Source of the DNA: a virus
DNA length: 25,510 bases
Direction: 5' to 3' (one strand)
IMG/VR virus record: IMGVR_UViG_3300029258_000763
Coordinates: 1 to 25,510 of that record
Shown here: piece after piece, positions 22,573 through 25,510 of the stretch
Layout: the number at the start of each line of letters is the position of its first letter
How positions within the stretch are numbered: position 1 is the stretch's first letter
Position numbers and translations under genes: made by a program
The notes under the pieces: generated by a model
Databases searched by the model: none
What the model saw: only the letters and a program-made list of their open reading frames with translations
Told to the model about the DNA's origin: nothing

Positions 22573-23001
22573 TCATGCGAAAGTTCCGCCAAACATGCTG
22601 TCGACTGATAGAGTCACTCCAGCCGTCCCTGTATTTATTTCAGAAACGCTTATTGAAACATTTTGTCCTTCGAACAGATTGATTGTACTGACTGCTGGGA
22701 CCGACCCATCTGGTCCGATCACACCCAGGGTGGTGCCACCACCTCCAGGAGAGTCAAGATACAGTTCAACCCAATCTCCGTTGGCAGTACCACCGATCAA
22801 ACCATAATAGGTAGAGTTGCTCTGCACGAAGACAATCATACCTTCTTCCCTTCTGGGGGAGAAGATTGCATCTCTGTCTGCGGTACTACCTACTCTGCGG
22901 ACCCCTCCGAGTCCATATGTGGGATCAGTGACAGCATACTGGTCAGAAGTACCAGTAGGAGCAATGAACCCACCAATGGGAACAGAGCCTTGTATTGCCA
23001 T
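22573..23001 (-). CDS. Short structural protein sharing an N-terminal module with its neighbour
   Basis: The first 80 residues are a close paralogue of the N-terminus of the 455-residue gene: both have VTDPTYGLGG, VGSTA-x-RDAI, PRREEGMIV and NSTYYGL. The rest (about 60 residues) is a Gly-rich linker and a beta-rich end (LFEGQNVSISVSEINTGTAG). The ATG overlaps the stop of the upstream gene (TGATG). The shared module probably anchors each protein to the same part of the virion. Function unknown. Confidence 0.75.
   Translation of the reverse strand: MAIQGSVPIGGFIAPTGTSDQYAVTDPTYGLGGVRRVGSTADRDAIFSPRREEGMIVFVQSNSTYYGLIGGTANGDWVELYLDSPGGGGTTLGVIGPDGSVPAVSTINLFEGQNVSISVSEINTGTAGVTLSVDSMFGGTFA
22632..22643 (-). 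promoter_or_regulatory. Second copy of the late-promoter-like box
   Basis: The minus strand reads CTGAAATAAATA, the same 12 bases as at 55-66. It is inside the 142-residue gene, about 90 bases upstream of the 524-residue gene, where a late promoter would be useful. It may be coincidental coding sequence. Confidence 0.2.
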
Positions 23002-24368
23002 CAGACCTCAACTCCGATTTCTAGTGTTCCACCGAACGCGTTGGTGGTCTTCCAGATTCCATATTCGACCCCTAAACCATATGCGTTGGTGTGGGTGTAA
23101 GTTGCTTCCAACGTGAAAGGCCACCCGAAGCCTGTACTTTGATCTCTGAAGACTGGGGTTCCAGAGTAGTCAGCAGTCGGAAGAAGAATGTATCCGAAGT
23201 TGGTGGAAGGCGAAATGTTATCGAAGGTAACGGTGTATCCGTTAGCGGAAGTCCTGCTGACACTGATGTCGTCTTCGAAACCTTGTCCAGTAAGACCAGC
23301 ACCAGAGAAACCATCACCAGTTCTACCGTAATAGTATCTGTTTCTCCAGTAGATACTGGTCGTTCTGGAAGGGTCGGCACCTTGGTCTTGCTGACCACTG
23401 ATGGTGAAGGTGAGAGTGTCCTTTGTTGAGAAGTTATATGCTGGGTGCGTCACTACGACTGGTGAGTCGTCATAATCCTGTCCACTCATGAGTGTTCCAT
23501 ACCCATCACTGATTTCCACACCAACCGATCCAGCAACCCAGTTAGCGTCTGGTCCTGAAGTGGTCCAAGAGACACCCTTGGAAGAATCCCCAGCAGTCTG
23601 CCCAACCTCGTATAGATTCGGTGTCAGTCCGACCGCGAACGATGCGAACGACACTGCTTGGTATGGGAACAAAATGTCCTCTAGGATGCTTGCGATGCTC
23701 GTCCCGTTGTCGTAAGAAGATCCTGCTTGCACACCACCGATCGTCTCTGGGAATGTTTCCCCACCTCTCTGCCAACCGATCTCTCCAATCTTCACTGTTG
23801 GGATGCCAGCAGATAGGCCGACAGCAGTGTCAATTCCAGTCAGACCAGCGAAACCAAGGGTAAAACCTCCGTCGATAGTGGCTTTACCGAAGTCTGTGAT
23901 CTTGCCAATGGTTCCAGTGGCACCTGTCGCACCATCAGAACCGTCGGCACCTGTCGGACCTACCACACGTCCCAGATTCACAACCTGACCAATGCCTTCT
24001 GCATTGGTGAATGTCAGTTTAAGGTCGCCATTGTCGATGGTAGCACCAGAGTAGCTGGATCCAGTAGCACCAGTAGCACCAGTGGCACCCGTGGCACCAT
24101 CAGCACCAGAAGTGAGATCGCCAAGAGGAAGTACCGCCCAGTCCCCGTTAGCGATACCACCAGAAAGTCCATAATAGGTGGAGTTATCTGTGACATAAAC
24201 AATCATACCCTCTTCTCGTCGAGGGTTTGGAATCGCATCTCTTTCTGCCGTGCTACCTACAGTACGCAGTCCACCGAGTCCATAGGTAGGATCGGTTACT
24301 GGGTACGAGTCTCCTGTACTCGATGGTGAAATGAATCCACCGACTTGAACTCCACCTGGAATTGGCAT
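23001..24368 (-). CDS. Structural protein with collagen-like stretch and paralogous C-terminal domain (455 aa)
   Basis: Three parts are visible: an N-terminal module (1-80) shared with the 142-residue gene; two Gly-x-y stretches (GADGATGATGATGATG near 88-103 and GPTGADGSDGATGATG near 137-152); and a C-terminal region (about 200-455) paralogous to the 299-residue protein upstream. Shared landmarks are FPETIGG, LFPYQAV, TSGPDANW, QDYDDSPVVVTHPAY and RNRYYYGRTG. Collagen-like triplets usually form trimeric stalks in phage fibres. AGGGG precedes the ATG. A decorated tail or head fibre is likely. Confidence 0.8.
   Translation of the reverse strand: MPIPGGVQVGGFISPSSTGDSYPVTDPTYGLGGLRTVGSTAERDAIPNPRREEGMIVYVTDNSTYYGLSGGIANGDWAVLPLGDLTSGADGATGATGATGATGSSYSGATIDNGDLKLTFTNAEGIGQVVNLGRVVGPTGADGSDGATGATGTIGKITDFGKATIDGGFTLGFAGLTGIDTAVGLSAGIPTVKIGEIGWQRGGETFPETIGGVQAGSSYDNGTSIASILEDILFPYQAVSFASFAVGLTPNLYEVGQTAGDSSKGVSWTTSGPDANWVAGSVGVEISDGYGTLMSGQDYDDSPVVVTHPAYNFSTKDTLTFTISGQQDQGADPSRTTSIYWRNRYYYGRTGDGFSGAGLTGQGFEDDISVSRTSANGYTVTFDNISPSTNFGYILLPTADYSGTPVFRDQSTGFGWPFTLEATYTHTNAYGLGVEYGIWKTTNAFGGTLEIGVEV
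24061..24107 (-). repeat. Collagen-like Gly-Ala-Thr repeat DNA
   Basis: A run of 9-base units (minus strand GGTGCTACT and variants) encodes consecutive Gly-Ala-Thr triplets in the 455-residue protein. Such runs are prone to slippage and could change stalk length. Confidence 0.8.
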
Positions 24369-24390
24369 GCTTTTCCCCTTTTTCTATCTG

Positions 24391-25290
24391 TCAGGTTGCT
24401 AGTTTGAAATCTATTGCCCCACCCAATGCATTCGTGGTTCTAATATAGTAATATTCGATGGTAACACCGTGATCGTTGGTATAGTTAAAAGTACCACCAT
24501 CAGTTACTGGCATTGGAATGGGTGCATTTGGATCGGTAATGTCTGTTACAGTTGGAACTCCGTTGTATATCTCGCTTGGATATATGAAGTAGACATAACT
24601 GGAAGGAGACACGGCACCAACTGAAGGCTGCCAATTGTTAACTGTAGTGAACGGGTGTACTTGAATGGCGAAACTAAGATCGGCACCATCTGTCAATACC
24701 AACGGGTTCTGATCTGTTCCCGCGCGACCGTAGTATGCGGCATGTCTCCACAACAGAGAAGTGGTCGCAGAAGCATCTGCACCTTGGGTCTGTTCACTGG
24801 AGATGGTAAAAGTGACCGCTGAGACTGCAGTCTTTCTGTATGCTGGGTGGGAATATGATTGAGGAGAATCATCGTAACTGATCCCAGAGACGATTGTCCC
24901 CTCTTCAGTGGATGAAATGGTGGTATCTCCCACCCAGTTGCCGTTGGGTCCACTGGTAGACCAACTGAAGCTGGCAGTTTGATTACCAGCAGTCTCTCCC
25001 AGCTCGTAGTATGTTGACAGGTTGTCGTTGAAGTTGGTGAAATCCACCACCTGATAAGGATATAGGAGGGATTCCAAAATCTCGATGGGGTTGGTTCCAT
25101 CAGCGATGGTTGAACCAGCAACGATTCCACCAATGGTTTCTGGGAAAGGATCTTCTTCTCTGGTCCAAGTAGCACCGAAGTTGTAAATGTCCCCAGAACC
25201 ACCATCTCCTGGTGGTCCTTGCGGTCCGATGGCACCTTGAGTGACGATCACTCTGGTGCCTCTATCGTATGTTAGTACAATTCGTGCCAA
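24391..25290 (-). CDS. Structural protein paralogous to the neighbouring C-terminal domain (299 aa)
   Basis: The start is a TTG at 25290, supported by GGGGAGGT 7 bases upstream and by the fit of MARIVLTYDRGTRVIVTQG as an N-terminus; no ATG is available near it. A short collagen-like piece (GAIGPQGPPGDGGSG, 21-35) follows, then a domain paralogous to residues 200-455 of the next gene (FPETIGGIVAGS, LLYPYQVVDF, SYDDSPQSYSHPAY, LLWRHAAYYGRAG). The two domains match in order throughout, so one gene was copied or both came from one ancestor. Likely a fibre or decoration protein. Confidence 0.8.
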   Translation of the reverse strand: MARIVLTYDRGTRVIVTQGAIGPQGPPGDGGSGDIYNFGATWTREEDPFPETIGGIVAGSTIADGTNPIEILESLLYPYQVVDFTNFNDNLSTYYELGETAGNQTASFSWSTSGPNGNWVGDTTISSTEEGTIVSGISYDDSPQSYSHPAYRKTAVSAVTFTISSEQTQGADASATTSLLWRHAAYYGRAGTDQNPLVLTDGADLSFAIQVHPFTTVNNWQPSVGAVSPSSYVYFIYPSEIYNGVPTVTDITDPNAPIPMPVTDGGTFNYTNDHGVTIEYYYIRTTNALGGAIDFKLAT

Positions 25291-25305
25291 GAAATCAACC
25301 TCCCC

Positions 25306-25510
25306 TTACCTAGTGACCTCTGGCTCTACTTCAAATCTTCCCTTTATCAATTTGTGAACCACAGAACCACTGTGGATCTCAAGATCATACCAATGTTTTC
25401 CTGCTGGGACGTTTGCCATTGTCTCAGCACCGACGTTAATCAAGATTCCACCTGTGTACCCAGTGGTGCCAGCAGTCGAGACCCCAATCTTCAGGAATCC
25501 GTCTCCAGAT
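25306..25510 (-). CDS. C-terminal end of a structural protein, cut by the window edge
   Basis: An open frame enters from the right edge and ends at TAA 25308-25306, 16 bases before the TTG of the next gene. The 67 visible residues contain FLKIGVSTAGTTGYTGGILI and, at the end, HWYDLEIHSGSVVHKLIKGR followed by FEVEPEVTR. This strand-rich ending, with 'YDLEI...G.V..L..G...V.PEVT', is typical of small structural proteins near the fibre region of marine T4-like phages. The start lies outside the window. Confidence 0.65.
   Translation of the reverse strand, partial: SGDGFLKIGVSTAGTTGYTGGILINVGAETMANVPAGKHWYDLEIHSGSVVHKLIKGRFEVEPEVTR

Overview
The window reads as one segment of a tailed double-stranded DNA phage of the T4-like myovirus type, most likely from a marine or other aquatic bacterium. 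All supported genes lie on the minus strand, are tightly packed and often overlap by 1-4 bases. The T4-type replication genes are present in T4-like order: family B DNA polymerase (gp43 type), UvsX recombinase, a small protein in the gene 40 position, gp41 helicase and gp61 primase. No bacterial housekeeping genes, rRNA, insertion sequences or CRISPR arrays are visible. The host is not identified; the base composition is moderate, unlike the AT-rich SAR11 phages, and the promoters look like ordinary bacterial sigma-70 promoters.

Layout in the direction of transcription (from the right end leftward). From 25510 to about 16090 is a virion adhesion/fibre region. It holds the end of a structural gene, two paralogous Ig/collagen-type proteins, a short relative sharing their N-terminal module, a 524-residue repeat protein, a tiny coiled-coil protein, a 903-residue fibre-like protein, a protein with DUF285 (BspA-type) repeats including an exact 75-bp duplication, and three small unknown proteins.

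A strong promoter at 16050-16078 then opens a long replication and nucleotide-metabolism operon: dUTPase, a DUF1599/MazG-like protein, DNA polymerase, UvsX, the gene-40-position protein, helicase, a 58-residue acidic protein, primase, a eukaryote-type (GSII) glutamine synthetase, flavin-dependent thymidylate synthase ThyX, a monomeric adenosylcobalamin-dependent ribonucleotide reductase and a Pro/Trp-rich protein. It ends at a good hairpin terminator (4349-4377).

A second promoter at 4301-4329, sharing an 11-base block with the first, starts the next unit almost exactly at the ATG of a 729-residue CobT-like protein (HEVGH zincin motif plus a VWA metal-binding domain). It is followed by very small basic or membrane proteins, an i-type (destabilase) lysozyme with a signal peptide, a 46-residue basic protein, an Sm-like protein, and a cluster of four tRNAs (Arg, Thr, Asn, Pro) with a deaminase-like gene inserted between the Arg and Thr tRNAs. 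The window closes inside the start of another small phage gene.

The metabolic genes fit together. Glutamine synthetase supplies the amide nitrogen used in purine, CTP and amino-sugar synthesis; the B12-dependent reductase makes deoxyribonucleotides; dUTPase, a possible deaminase and ThyX feed dTTP; polymerase, primase, helicase and UvsX use the product. The glutamine synthetase, and the pairing of a CobT-like protein with a B12-dependent reductase, are the most unusual points. The small lysis-like cluster around the i-type lysozyme comes next.
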